6,810 nucleotides of DNA from Sulfurimonas autotrophica (GCA_015662405.1 DQUE01000150.1:1-6810), one strand, 5' to 3'. Positions 1 through 6,651 are shown, numbered from the stretch's first letter. Notes: generated by a model not told the origin, from the sequence alone. A program made the numbers and translations.

Positions 1-957
1 AAGCTTTTGACTCTTCTCTTTGAGTTGTGGATTTTTCACTATTTCCATAAGTTTTAACTCTATATCTTGCCCCTCTCTCACACACCATGCTAAATTATCT
101 TTAACAAGAAATTGCGCATTATGATATTGATGATCACCCGCTGCATAAGGATAGGGAATGAAGAGTGCCGGACAGCCGTTAGCTGTAAGTTCCCAAAGTG
201 TTGATGCCCCTGCTCGTGAAACTGCCAAATCAGCCCGTGTAATCAACTGAGCAAGCTCCTTCGTAAAAGCATATAATTCAACACTAACGCCCAATTGCTC
301 ATATTTTTCTCTTACCCGCTCATAATCAGCTTCTCCTGCTTGATGGATGATGGCTATATTCATTTTTTTTAGTGTATTGGCTACATGTAATGCTAGATCA
401 TTAATCGCTCTTGCACCCTGCGAACCGCCTAAAAATATAATGGTTTGTAGTTGCTCTCTGACTCTAGAGTTTTTATAATAGACCTCTTTGACAGGATAAC
501 CTTGAATCTCAGAGTGCTTATCATACCCACAAACAAAATTTTTGGCATATCTTTTGAGTAGTCTGTTTAGACGCCCTTGTACTGAGTTTTGTTCATGGAT
601 AAAAAGTGGAATAAAAAGGCTCAATGAGGCAAAAGAAGCAGGTGCTGCAGAAAAACCACCAACACTATATGTTGCTTGAATTTTATGTTTTTTTAGAATT
701 TCTCTTGCTTGTAAAAATGCTTTAAAGACCCTATAGAGTGCTTGCAGTTTTGCAAAGCCTTTTTTATTGACAACACCTGTTGTTTGTAAAAAATAGACAT
801 GCGAAAAATTGCTCTGTTGCTCAAAGTAGTTTCTGTCTTGCCCTGAAGTTGAACCGATAAAAATCACTGCATGCCCCTTTGCAACAGCAGCCTCCAAAAG
901 AGCCTCTGCAATCATCAAATGACCACCTGTTCCACCTCCTGTTATGCATAACTTCAT
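1..957 (-). CDS. murG: MurG, lipid II-forming GlcNAc transferase (C-terminal end cut by window edge)
   Basis: MurG moves GlcNAc from UDP-GlcNAc onto lipid I on the inner face of the cytoplasmic membrane, giving lipid II. My reading of the minus strand gives 319 residues with no stop before the window edge; family members are about 340-360 residues, so roughly 20-40 are missing. N-terminal domain: the glycine-rich loop GGGTGGH (7-13), SVGGFSA around 98-104 and HEQNS (121-125). C-terminal domain: GGSQGA (177-182), HQAGE around 205-209, and the nucleotide-sugar segment SRAGASTLWE (247-256), where Glu256 lines up with the uracil/ribose-binding Glu of E. coli MurG, followed by GDHQ (274-277). The ATG is preceded by AAAGGAG at good spacing and lies 12 bases after the ftsW stop, so it is the last visible gene of the mqnP-ftsW operon. 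Nothing looks broken. Confidence 0.96.
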   Translation of the reverse strand, partial: MKLCITGGGTGGHLMIAEALLEAAVAKGHAVIFIGSTSGQDRNYFEQQSNFSHVYFLQTTGVVNKKGFAKLQALYRVFKAFLQAREILKKHKIQATYSVGGFSAAPASFASLSLFIPLFIHEQNSVQGRLNRLLKRYAKNFVCGYDKHSEIQGYPVKEVYYKNSRVREQLQTIIFLGGSQGARAINDLALHVANTLKKMNIAIIHQAGEADYERVREKYEQLGVSVELYAFTKELAQLITRADLAVSRAGASTLWELTANGCPALFIPYPYAAGDHQYHNAQFLVKDNLAWCVREGQDIELKLMEIVKNPQLKEKSQKL

Positions 958-969
958 TCACACTCTCCT

Positions 970-2139
970 TTAATCCATTTTCGCTTTTTTCGATGCCATG
1001 AGTACCATACCAACACCAAAAGCAGCACCCAACATTGCCGAACCACCATAAGAGAGAAAAGGAACCGAAATTCCTTTAATAGGCGTAATTCCACTAATTC
1101 CATAAGCATTGACCAAAAAAGAGAATGAAAGAATAAGCCCAATACCAATACTAAAAAGATATATACTTGTATCTTTTGTTCTGTTGGCTATTTTAAATAT
1201 ACGCTGAACCATCCACATAAAAAGAATAACAACTACTACAACACCAAAAAAACCAAACTCTTCTGCAAGGCCTGCTAAAACAAAATCTGTATGCACCTCA
1301 CTTAAAAATCCAAGTTTAAACGTGCCATTTGCAAGACCTGTACCAAAGAGTCCACCATTATGGATAGCATTTAAAGAGTGTCCAATTTGATATGGTTCTA
1401 CCTCAACGGGGACTCTTAGTCGCTGTGCAATTGCTTCAGGCAAAAGCTCTAAAACAGAGTTTTGTGCCAATGCCCACCACGATTTTATACGCAAAATTCT
1501 ATGCTCTGCTGTCACAATAAAAAGAATGATTGCTCCAAAAATAACTGCTAAAATAGATAAAAAGAATCGAAAACTGCTTCCTGCAAAAATCAGCATAAAA
1601 AGAAGAGTCGCTCCCAAAACAACAACCTGTCCCAAATCTTTTTGTAAAAAAGCTATGATAAACATCGTACCTAAAAAGATAATGGCATAAGGCATAAATC
1701 TTTTAAACTCATTAGAGAGTCCCATGCCGTCATGATGACCTAGTTTACGGGAGAAACTCCAGGCAAGAAAGTAGATAAAACCAACTTTAAAAAACTCCAC
1801 TGGTGCAAGAGAAAAGCCTGCTATTTTTATCCAACGCTTTGCTCCACCAACCTCAGAAACAACACTTTCAGGAAGAAACGGCATAGCGATCATCAATATC
1901 AAAGAACCAAAAAAGAGTGTAAAGCCTATAGGTTTCAACCACTTATCAGGATTAAGCTGTGAGAGTAAAAACAGTAATAGTATGCTAACAAATCCAAATA
2001 TGCTCTGTCGAATAGCAAAATGAAACTCATTGACACCAAAAAGGAGTGTTGTATAGGGGGTGAGTGTATAAGAGAGTAGTATGCTAATGCCAATTAATAG
2101 TGACACAAGCGTAAAAAGTTTTCTATCAGCACTCACCAT
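970..2139 (-). CDS. ftsW: FtsW, SEDS-family septal peptidoglycan glycosyltransferase
   Basis: A 389-residue polytopic membrane protein of the SEDS family, which polymerises lipid II into glycan strands with a class B penicillin-binding protein partner. Visible signatures are GGAKRWI (98-104), PVEFFK (113-118), a QKDLG version of the usual QPDLG motif (166-170), HTDF (283-286) with Asp285 matching the proposed catalytic aspartate, EEFG (293-296), and the C-terminal TPIKG...PFLSYGGSA segment (352-368). The last motif and adjacency to murG favour FtsW over RodA, although the two paralogues are hard to separate by eye. The loop before YQIGHSL (about 215-250) is longer than in E. coli FtsW and lacks its NP...D...GYQ pattern. 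The ATG has no clear Shine-Dalgarno sequence but follows the upstream TAG by only 3 bases, which suggests reinitiation; that TAG is in the same reading frame. Confidence 0.92.
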   Translation of the reverse strand: MVSADRKLFTLVSLLIGISILLSYTLTPYTTLLFGVNEFHFAIRQSIFGFVSILLLFLLSQLNPDKWLKPIGFTLFFGSLILMIAMPFLPESVVSEVGGAKRWIKIAGFSLAPVEFFKVGFIYFLAWSFSRKLGHHDGMGLSNEFKRFMPYAIIFLGTMFIIAFLQKDLGQVVVLGATLLFMLIFAGSSFRFFLSILAVIFGAIILFIVTAEHRILRIKSWWALAQNSVLELLPEAIAQRLRVPVEVEPYQIGHSLNAIHNGGLFGTGLANGTFKLGFLSEVHTDFVLAGLAEEFGFFGVVVVVILFMWMVQRIFKIANRTKDTSIYLFSIGIGLILSFSFLVNAYGISGITPIKGISVPFLSYGGSAMLGAAFGVGMVLMASKKAKMD

Positions 2140-2142
2140 AGG

Positions 2143-2667
2143 CTACTTTATCTTATTTATTTTTAAAACAAATTCAACTTCAGGTTTTGAGAGATGCAGC
2201 TCTCTTGAAATAACTTCTATAGAAGCCCCCTGTTTAAAAAGGGATATAATTTTTTCATCATCATTGCCATGAACTGATGCGGGAATAGATATCTGTTTGA
2301 CACCACTCTCAAGTTGCACTATCTTATTTTGCATCTCATGCTCTATGGTATTCATATGCTCTTGTAACTGTTTGATTGCTAAAGAGAGTGGATGCACCAT
2401 ATCATATACACTCCTCTCAATCTCTTGATAGATCTCATCATCACTCATTCTTTGCGTATTCTCTTGCAAGTTTCCTTGTGTTTTGTCTAGCTTTTTTTGC
2501 AAATAGTAGAGCTCTCTATTTAAATCTTCCACAACAGAGGCAACAGAACGAATATTGCGCGAGTACTCTGCATCTTTTGTAAAAACATAATAGAGCAGAT
2601 ACAAAATTATAGCCCCAAGAAGTATAACAAGGTAGGAAACATCAAAACTAAAGTTTTCTAAGTTCAC
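2143..2667 (-). CDS. Hypothetical membrane-anchored coiled-coil protein with C-terminal helix-turn-helix-like segment
   Basis: I do not recognise a named family with certainty. The 174-residue protein has one N-terminal membrane helix (about 10-29), followed by Lys and other charged residues consistent with a cytoplasmic remainder. Two heptad-like helical stretches follow (about 36-70 and 95-125). The C-terminal segment (about 137-172) reads EKIISLFKQGASIEVISREL then HLSKPEVEF, the pattern of a small helix-turn-helix ('long/short helix, Gly, turn, recognition-like helix'), resembling the tail of DUF6115-type proteins of Firmicutes. The start is GTG, forming a GTGA overlap with the upstream stop; a weak AAGAGA lies at suitable distance and there is no better start until residue 74. 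It sits directly before ftsW. A role as a scaffold or regulator near the division machinery is inference from context only. Confidence 0.8.
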   Translation of the reverse strand: MNLENFSFDVSYLVILLGAIILYLLYYVFTKDAEYSRNIRSVASVVEDLNRELYYLQKKLDKTQGNLQENTQRMSDDEIYQEIERSVYDMVHPLSLAIKQLQEHMNTIEHEMQNKIVQLESGVKQISIPASVHGNDDEKIISLFKQGASIEVISRELHLSKPEVEFVLKINKIK

Positions 2668-3188
2668 TGTTTTTTCTCTTTTAATTCACGAATCAAAACA
2701 CGCTCACGCGCAGTTAAATAAGCAGCCCACTCTTTTTCATCTCTTTCATGCATTCTTGTAATCTGTGCTAAATCAGGAGAGAGTGCTTGAAAAAAGACCC
2801 CAATATCACGTTTTGGATATACCGGCATTGCTATACGCCCATAATACTCTTTTCCTGCTTGCAATATTGGTTCTTCAAGTGCAAAATGTTCAAATCCTAT
2901 CGCTTTTATATGCGCTTCATTTGTCAAAGAGACTCTTTTTGGCATCTCATTTTTTAAAAACATCTCTAGTGCATCTATTTTTCGATGTAACTCTACCATC
3001 AAGTTGAGCAATACAGGATCACTATCAGCTGTTTCACCTCGTGCTTTTGCAAGTTTGAGCCATTGAGAGATTGGATCATCATCACTCTCACTGAGCTGCT
3101 GATACTCTCTCTCATATGCCTTTTTATTGAGATCAACTTCTGAAAAAACGATATCTATGGGTGCAGGAACTAAACGTGGATTACTCAT
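2664..3188 (-). CDS. Hypothetical soluble protein, possibly atypical PilZ-like (c-di-GMP receptor type)
   Basis: 174 residues with no signal peptide or membrane helix, so predicted cytoplasmic. The order of elements is an acidic, helical N-terminal part (about 15-55, including ISQWLKLAKARGE), a helix with hydrophobic spacing LLNLMVELHRKIDALEMFL (60-78), then a beta-rich domain (about 84-145, with IKAIGFEHF, EYYGRIAMPVYP and IGVFFQAL) and a final helix ending in EWAAYLTARERVLIRELK. Helix, then a barrel with an 'a-I-G-f' turn, then a C-terminal helix, is the layout of the tetrameric/atypical PilZ (tPilZ) family. The canonical RxxxR and D/NxSxxG c-di-GMP residues are not visible, which also holds for some tPilZ members, so binding cannot be assumed. 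The ATG overlaps the mqnP stop (ATGA) and has AGGA seven bases upstream. The family call is tentative; the gene itself is secure. Confidence 0.8.
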   Translation of the reverse strand: MSNPRLVPAPIDIVFSEVDLNKKAYEREYQQLSESDDDPISQWLKLAKARGETADSDPVLLNLMVELHRKIDALEMFLKNEMPKRVSLTNEAHIKAIGFEHFALEEPILQAGKEYYGRIAMPVYPKRDIGVFFQALSPDLAQITRMHERDEKEWAAYLTARERVLIRELKEKKQ

Positions 3189-4045
3189 GCAACTATCCTA
3201 TCTAAAATAATAAAAATTAAAAAAGCAATGCCCAAATATCCATTTACTGTAAAAAAAGCACGATCAATTTTTGTAAAATCTTTGCGTACTAGTTTTTGCT
3301 CATAAAAGAGCACAAAACCACTTCCTATAGCCGCAATATATGCAAAAACTCCAAGATCTGCTGCCCAGACAAAAAGTACCCAAAACAAAACAGCTAACGC
3401 ATGAAAAAGAGCTGAAATAAAAAGCGTAGCATCTGCTCCATAACGCGAGGGAATAGAGTACAAACCATGCTCCTTATCAAACGCAATATCCTGCAGTGAA
3501 TAGAGCAGATCAAACCCTGCAACCCAAAAAATCACCCCTAAAGAGAGCAAAACAGACCACAAGGTAACAGAAGCACTCACAGCTACTACACCAGCAATAG
3601 GGGCAAGTCCAAGAGCAACTCCAAGAACAACATGTGCCAAAGAGGAGAAGCGTTTAAAGTAAGAGTATGCAGCCAAAACAGATAAAATAGGAATGCTCAA
3701 AGCAAAAGCAAGTGAATTAATCATGTACGCCACTGCTATAAAAACAACTGCATTTACAATAATAAAAATAAGGATACTACCCTTATCAAGTCTGCCATCC
3801 ACATTGGGACGACTACTTGTTCTTGGGTTTTTTGCATCTATGTCACTATCAGCATAACGATTGACACCCATTGCAAAATTTCTTGCACTTACAGCTGCTA
3901 AAATCCCCATAATAAAGAGCCACAGACCAAACCACCCATCAGCAGCCACTATCATTGCTATAAAAATAAACGGCAATGAAAAGATAGAGTGTTCAAACAT
4001 TACAAGTTCATTAAAATCTTTTGCTTTTTGTATTATTCGTTGCAA
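3185..4045 (-). CDS. mqnP: UbiA-family prenyltransferase, probably MqnP of the futalosine menaquinone pathway
   Basis: An integral membrane enzyme attaching a polyprenyl chain from polyprenyl diphosphate to an aromatic acid. Counting residues from an upstream TTG at 4051 (288 residues), the two Asp-rich Mg-diphosphate motifs are NRYADSDID (Asn64, Asp68, Asp72) and DLLYSLQDIAFD (Asp181, Tyr184, Asp188, Asp192), between about eight hydrophobic helices. The short N-terminus (KDFNELVMFEHSIFSLPF) is that of the group labelled 'putative 4-hydroxybenzoate polyprenyltransferase' in bacteria lacking ubiquinone; in Campylobacterota the expected substrate is 1,4-dihydroxy-6-naphthoate. I place the start at TTG 4045: GAGG (4053-4056) is seven bases away, whereas TTG 4051 would have a spacing of one base. 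An in-frame TGA (4055-4057) rules out anything further upstream. It is the first gene of the operon leading to murG. Confidence 0.9.
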   Translation of the reverse strand: MQRIIQKAKDFNELVMFEHSIFSLPFIFIAMIVAADGWFGLWLFIMGILAAVSARNFAMGVNRYADSDIDAKNPRTSSRPNVDGRLDKGSILIFIIVNAVVFIAVAYMINSLAFALSIPILSVLAAYSYFKRFSSLAHVVLGVALGLAPIAGVVAVSASVTLWSVLLSLGVIFWVAGFDLLYSLQDIAFDKEHGLYSIPSRYGADATLFISALFHALAVLFWVLFVWAADLGVFAYIAAIGSGFVLFYEQKLVRKDFTKIDRAFFTVNGYLGIAFLIFIILDRIVA

Positions 4046-4052
4046 ATTCAAA

Positions 4053-4056
4053 CCTC
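4053..4056 (-). promoter_or_regulatory. Shine-Dalgarno site deciding the mqnP start
   Basis: GAGG on the minus strand, seven bases before TTG 4045 and one base before TTG 4051. The spacing supports initiation at 4045. An in-frame TGA partly overlaps this site. Confidence 0.55.
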
Positions 4057-4073
4057 ATCTGTCTATTTTTCAT

Positions 4074-4079
4074 ATTCTA
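4074..4079 (-). promoter_or_regulatory. Candidate -10 box for the mqnP-ftsW-murG operon
   Basis: TAGAAT on the minus strand, about 25-30 bases before the mqnP start, giving a short leader that includes the GAGG. The sequence about 17 bases upstream (TTAAAG) is a poor -35 box; weak or absent -35 boxes are usual for the housekeeping sigma factor in Campylobacterota. This is the only intergenic stretch that could hold the operon promoter within the window. Confidence 0.4.
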
Positions 4080-4195
4080 CCCAAATGTGATTTAAACTTT
4101 AATGATTTTGGATGGCTATATACTCATATTTTAAGATGTTTTTTTATGAACATCCCTCTACTATGATTTTAATATATATCAAACAAATATTTTAG

Positions 4196-4201
4196 TAAAA
4201 T
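4196..4201 (+). promoter_or_regulatory. Candidate -10 box for the lipoprotein-miaA operon
   Basis: TAAAAT, preceded by an A/T-rich stretch (4171-4194) without a clear -35 box. A start near 4208 would give a leader of about 20 bases containing the AAGGG ribosome binding site (4217-4221), seven bases from the ATG at 4229. Confidence 0.4.
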
Positions 4202-4228
4202 GTTTGAAATTTCAACAAGGGCAATGTA

Positions 4229-4903
4229 ATGATAAAACATATCTTTTTCCTCTCTCTTCTACTCTTTTTCAATGCTTGTAACCTTAGTGAATCAGAAGAA
4301 GAGATCATGGCAAAAAAACTACAACAGAAAAAAGCTTTTGAAGAGAAAGTTGCACAAACAAAAGAGGTGCAACTCAAAAAAATCGATGCCCAAAAAGAGC
4401 AAGAACTAGCAAAAATCAATGCACAAACAACTCTAGCCCAAATGGAAAAAGCACAACTGCTTGAAAAAATAAAACTTGAAGCAGCAGCCCAAAAAGAAAA
4501 AATACTTTTGGCTCAGGCGAAAGAGAAAGCAGCATTTGAAGCAAAACTGCGTGACTTAGAACGCCAAAATGCTATGGAGCTAAAGCGTTATCTTTTACTT
4601 ATACTCTTTTTTATCTTAGTTATTGCTACCTATTTTATCTATCTCTATTTTAAACGCAGGCATGATGACAAACTCAAAGCCTATCAGGACAATCTCGAAA
4701 AATATTTTCATCAACAAGAAAATATGACAAAAATGCGAATAGCCGAAAAAATCATTGACACTGTTGCCAGCGGAAAGCTTGCAAAAGAGCAAGAGAGTGC
4801 ACTTATAAAAGCACTCAGTGGAACCATCACACCATCGGCACAAACAAAACTGCTCATTAATGAAAGCAGTGAAGAAGTTGAACTCATTGAAGAGAAAAAA
4901 TGA
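4229..4903 (+). CDS. Hypothetical lipoprotein-like protein with long charged helix and internal transmembrane segment
   Basis: Not a family I recognise. The 224-residue product starts with a hydrophobic signal ending in LLLFFNAC, so Cys17 is a candidate lipidation site, although Asn two residues before Cys is not the consensus. Residues about 20-118 are an almost uninterrupted Lys/Glu/Gln/Ala-rich helix without Pro or Gly, likely a coiled coil. A second hydrophobic stretch (121-141) is followed by KRRHDDK, which by the positive-inside rule puts the last 80 residues in the cytoplasm and the coil in the periplasm. The C-terminal tail ends in an acidic run. The ATG has AAGGG at ideal spacing. 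The stop overlaps the miaA start by ATGA, so the two genes are coupled. If the N-terminus were not processed, it would be a two-helix membrane protein. Confidence 0.85.
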   Translation: MIKHIFFLSLLLFFNACNLSESEEEIMAKKLQQKKAFEEKVAQTKEVQLKKIDAQKEQELAKINAQTTLAQMEKAQLLEKIKLEAAAQKEKILLAQAKEKAAFEAKLRDLERQNAMELKRYLLLILFFILVIATYFIYLYFKRRHDDKLKAYQDNLEKYFHQQENMTKMRIAEKIIDTVASGKLAKEQESALIKALSGTITPSAQTKLLINESSEEVELIEEKK

Positions 4904-5805
4904 GACCACACCAACTTGCTATCATAGGGCCGACTGCGTCAGGAAAGAGTGATTTAGCAATTACCATTGCACAAAAGATTGATGCTTATATCCTCTCCAT
5001 TGACTCACTAAGTATCTACAAAGAGGTAGACATTGTCTCTGCAAAACCATCCAAAGAAGAGCTTGCACAAATAAAACATTTTGGAGTAGATGAGCTCTAT
5101 CTCAATGAATACTTCAGTGTTGATATTTTTATAGATCTATACAAAAACGTCTCTCTTACATGTAAAAAGGAAGGGAAAAATCTCGTTATAGTGGGTGGTA
5201 CATCTTTTTATCTTAAATCTTTACTTGATGGACTTTCACCCTTGCCACATATTACCAAAGAGCATCATTTCCATGTAAAACATAAACTACAAAACTTACA
5301 AGCATCCTATGATTTTTTAACAAAGATTGATGCAACTTATATGCAAAAAATAGCTCCTACTGACAAATACCGCATAGAAAAAGCGCTCCTGATTTATGAA
5401 GCGTCACAGCTGCCACCAAGCCAATGGTTCAAATTAAACCCATCAGTGCCACTCATAACAGATTTACCGATTTACAATATTGCTATCGATCGCCAAATCC
5501 TCCGTGAACGTATCCACAAAAGAACACAAAACATGTACAAACAAGGGCTTATTGACGAGGTCGCTTTTTTGGAACAAAAATATACAAGAGCACCACATGC
5601 CATGGGTGCGATAGGTATTGTAGAGGTGCTTGATTTTTTAGATGGCAAAATTAAAAAAGATGCAATGCTTGCACTTATATCTACCCATACAGCGCAACTT
5701 GCTAAGAGACAGCAGACCTTTAATCGCACACAGTTTAGTGATGTAACAAGTGCAGAACTTGAGAATTTAGAGGATATTATTCTTCACAAATTTGACTATA
5801 CATAG
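4900..5805 (+). CDS. miaA: MiaA, tRNA dimethylallyltransferase
   Basis: MiaA transfers the dimethylallyl group of DMAPP to N6 of A37 in tRNAs reading codons that begin with U, the first step to i6A/ms2i6A. The 301-residue protein has the P-loop GPTASGKS (10-17), the IDS...IY segment with Asp35 as the likely catalytic aspartate, SAKPS (47-51), VGGTSFYL (98-105), the RIHKRTQNMYKQGLIDEV helix (204-221), and AKRQQTF (268-274) in place of the common AKRQ-TW. Variants such as VSAKPS for GTAKPS and HFGVDEL for the HHLID region match what I recall of Campylobacter MiaA and are probably lineage features. The ATG lies inside the ATGA overlap with the upstream gene, with AGAGA just before it. Its last 29 bases also encode the end of the opposite-strand aguB. 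Confidence 0.96.
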   Translation: MRPHQLAIIGPTASGKSDLAITIAQKIDAYILSIDSLSIYKEVDIVSAKPSKEELAQIKHFGVDELYLNEYFSVDIFIDLYKNVSLTCKKEGKNLVIVGGTSFYLKSLLDGLSPLPHITKEHHFHVKHKLQNLQASYDFLTKIDATYMQKIAPTDKYRIEKALLIYEASQLPPSQWFKLNPSVPLITDLPIYNIAIDRQILRERIHKRTQNMYKQGLIDEVAFLEQKYTRAPHAMGAIGIVEVLDFLDGKIKKDAMLALISTHTAQLAKRQQTFNRTQFSDVTSAELENLEDIILHKFDYT

Positions 5806-6628
5806 CAGGACGTCTATCTTTTAAGAGTGCCCAATACTCCCTTTGCTTAGCATTTTCATCTAAATCAAATTCAGCATAAATTATCTCTTCTCTCTCTCTT
5901 GAGGCTTCAGCAATCTTTTTACCTGTATAGTCTGTAATGAATGAGGAACCATAAAAAGTAAGTTCACAGCTCTTTGCTCTCTCTTTTCCTGTTCGATTTG
6001 CAGCCACTATCGGCACTGTATTTGTCGCGGCATGTCCCATCTGTACTCTCTGCCAGTGCTCTTTTGAATCTATCCCAATCTCAGGCTCACTGCCAATGGC
6101 TGTTGGGTAAAATATAATCTCTGCTCCCATCAGCGTCAAAGCACGTGCTGTCTCGCAAAACCACTGATCCCAACAGATCCCGATACCAATCTTTCCATAT
6201 GCTGTTGCATAGACTTTAAAACCACTATCTCCAGGTGTAAAATAGAACTTCTCTTCATAACCTGGGCCATCTGGTATATGTGTTTTTCTATAGTTATCCA
6301 TCACACTTCCATCTGCATCTATACAGACAAGTGAATTAAAATAGCCCTCTTGTGCTTTTTCAAAATAGCTAACCAATACAACAACATGGCACTCTTTTGC
6401 TAGCGCTGCAAAATGTTGGATGAGTCTGTTGTTTTTTAGAGGTCTTGCCCAAGCAAAATATTTCTCATCTTTCTCTTTACAAAAATAGACTCCCGAAAAA
6501 AGCTCAGGTAGCAGTATAATATTTGCCCCATTTTCAGCAGCCTCACGAACAAACGCTTCAGCCTTTACGACATTATCTTGTTGCTCTTCGCTCATGCTCA
6601 TCTGAATTGCGGCTACTTTTATTGACAT
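5777..6628 (-). CDS. aguB: N-carbamoylputrescine amidohydrolase (nitrilase superfamily)
   Basis: AguB hydrolyses N-carbamoylputrescine to putrescine, CO2 and ammonia, the last step of the arginine-agmatine route to polyamines, in the cytoplasm. The 283-residue protein carries the nitrilase triad Glu42 (LLPELF), Lys115 (YRKTHIP) and Cys152 (GICWDQW). The segments THIPDGPGYEEKFYFTPGD (116-134), YPTAIGSEP (174-182) and DSKEHWQRVQMGHA (187-200) are characteristic of carbamoylputrescine amidohydrolases within the superfamily, so this is more specific than 'nitrilase'. Cys158 stands where many relatives have Pro in the CWDQWxPE stretch. The ATG has GAGG six bases upstream. It is a single-gene unit here, convergent and overlapping with miaA; agmatine deiminase (aguA) and arginine decarboxylase are not in the window. 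Confidence 0.93.
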   Translation of the reverse strand: MSIKVAAIQMSMSEEQQDNVVKAEAFVREAAENGANIILLPELFSGVYFCKEKDEKYFAWARPLKNNRLIQHFAALAKECHVVVLVSYFEKAQEGYFNSLVCIDADGSVMDNYRKTHIPDGPGYEEKFYFTPGDSGFKVYATAYGKIGIGICWDQWFCETARALTLMGAEIIFYPTAIGSEPEIGIDSKEHWQRVQMGHAATNTVPIVAANRTGKERAKSCELTFYGSSFITDYTGKKIAEASREREEIIYAEFDLDENAKQREYWALLKDRRPAMYSQICEE

Positions 6629-6645
6629 CTCTGACCTCTACTACT

Positions 6646-6651
6646 ATTATA
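6646..6651 (-). promoter_or_regulatory. Candidate -10 box for aguB
   Basis: A perfect TATAAT on the minus strand, 17 bases before the aguB ATG. It would give a very short leader (about 11 bases) that barely includes the GAGG. Two TAGAAT alternatives lie further upstream on the same strand (6658-6663 and 6673-6678) and would give more usual leaders, so the exact box is uncertain. No good -35 box is visible for any of them. Confidence 0.4.

Noticed and set aside
363..370. Run of eight T (A8 in the murG reading direction), a possible slippage site.
   Set aside because: It encodes Lys-Lys in an intact, essential gene; runs of this length are common in AT-rich genomes.
4010..4058. Short out-of-frame ORF of about 15 codons starting at ATG 4058 and overlapping the mqnP start, a possible leader peptide.
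   Set aside because: No good ribosome binding site, no regulatory codon run and no attenuator hairpin; its ATG merely contains the GAGG of mqnP.
4135..4154. Inverted repeat GATGTT-N8-AACATC in the mqnP/lipoprotein intergenic region.
   Set aside because: Six-base arms with a low GC content and no T-run directly after the right arm, far from both -10 boxes; not convincing as a terminator, and chance occurrence is likely.
3861..4166. Plus-strand 101-codon ORF antisense to the start of mqnP, and similar long antisense frames within the other genes.
   Set aside because: They mirror well-recognised genes on the opposite strand, have no ribosome binding sites and give compositionally odd products; treated as shadows.
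5800..5830. Possible bidirectional terminator at the miaA/aguB junction.
   Set aside because: Only a 4-base ATAG/CTAT pairing is visible, without a GC-rich stem.
5884..5900. CT-rich simple repeat within aguB, a possible phase-variation tract.
   Set aside because: Only about five uninterrupted TC units; it encodes an ordinary Arg/Glu stretch and is too short for typical phase-variable repeats.
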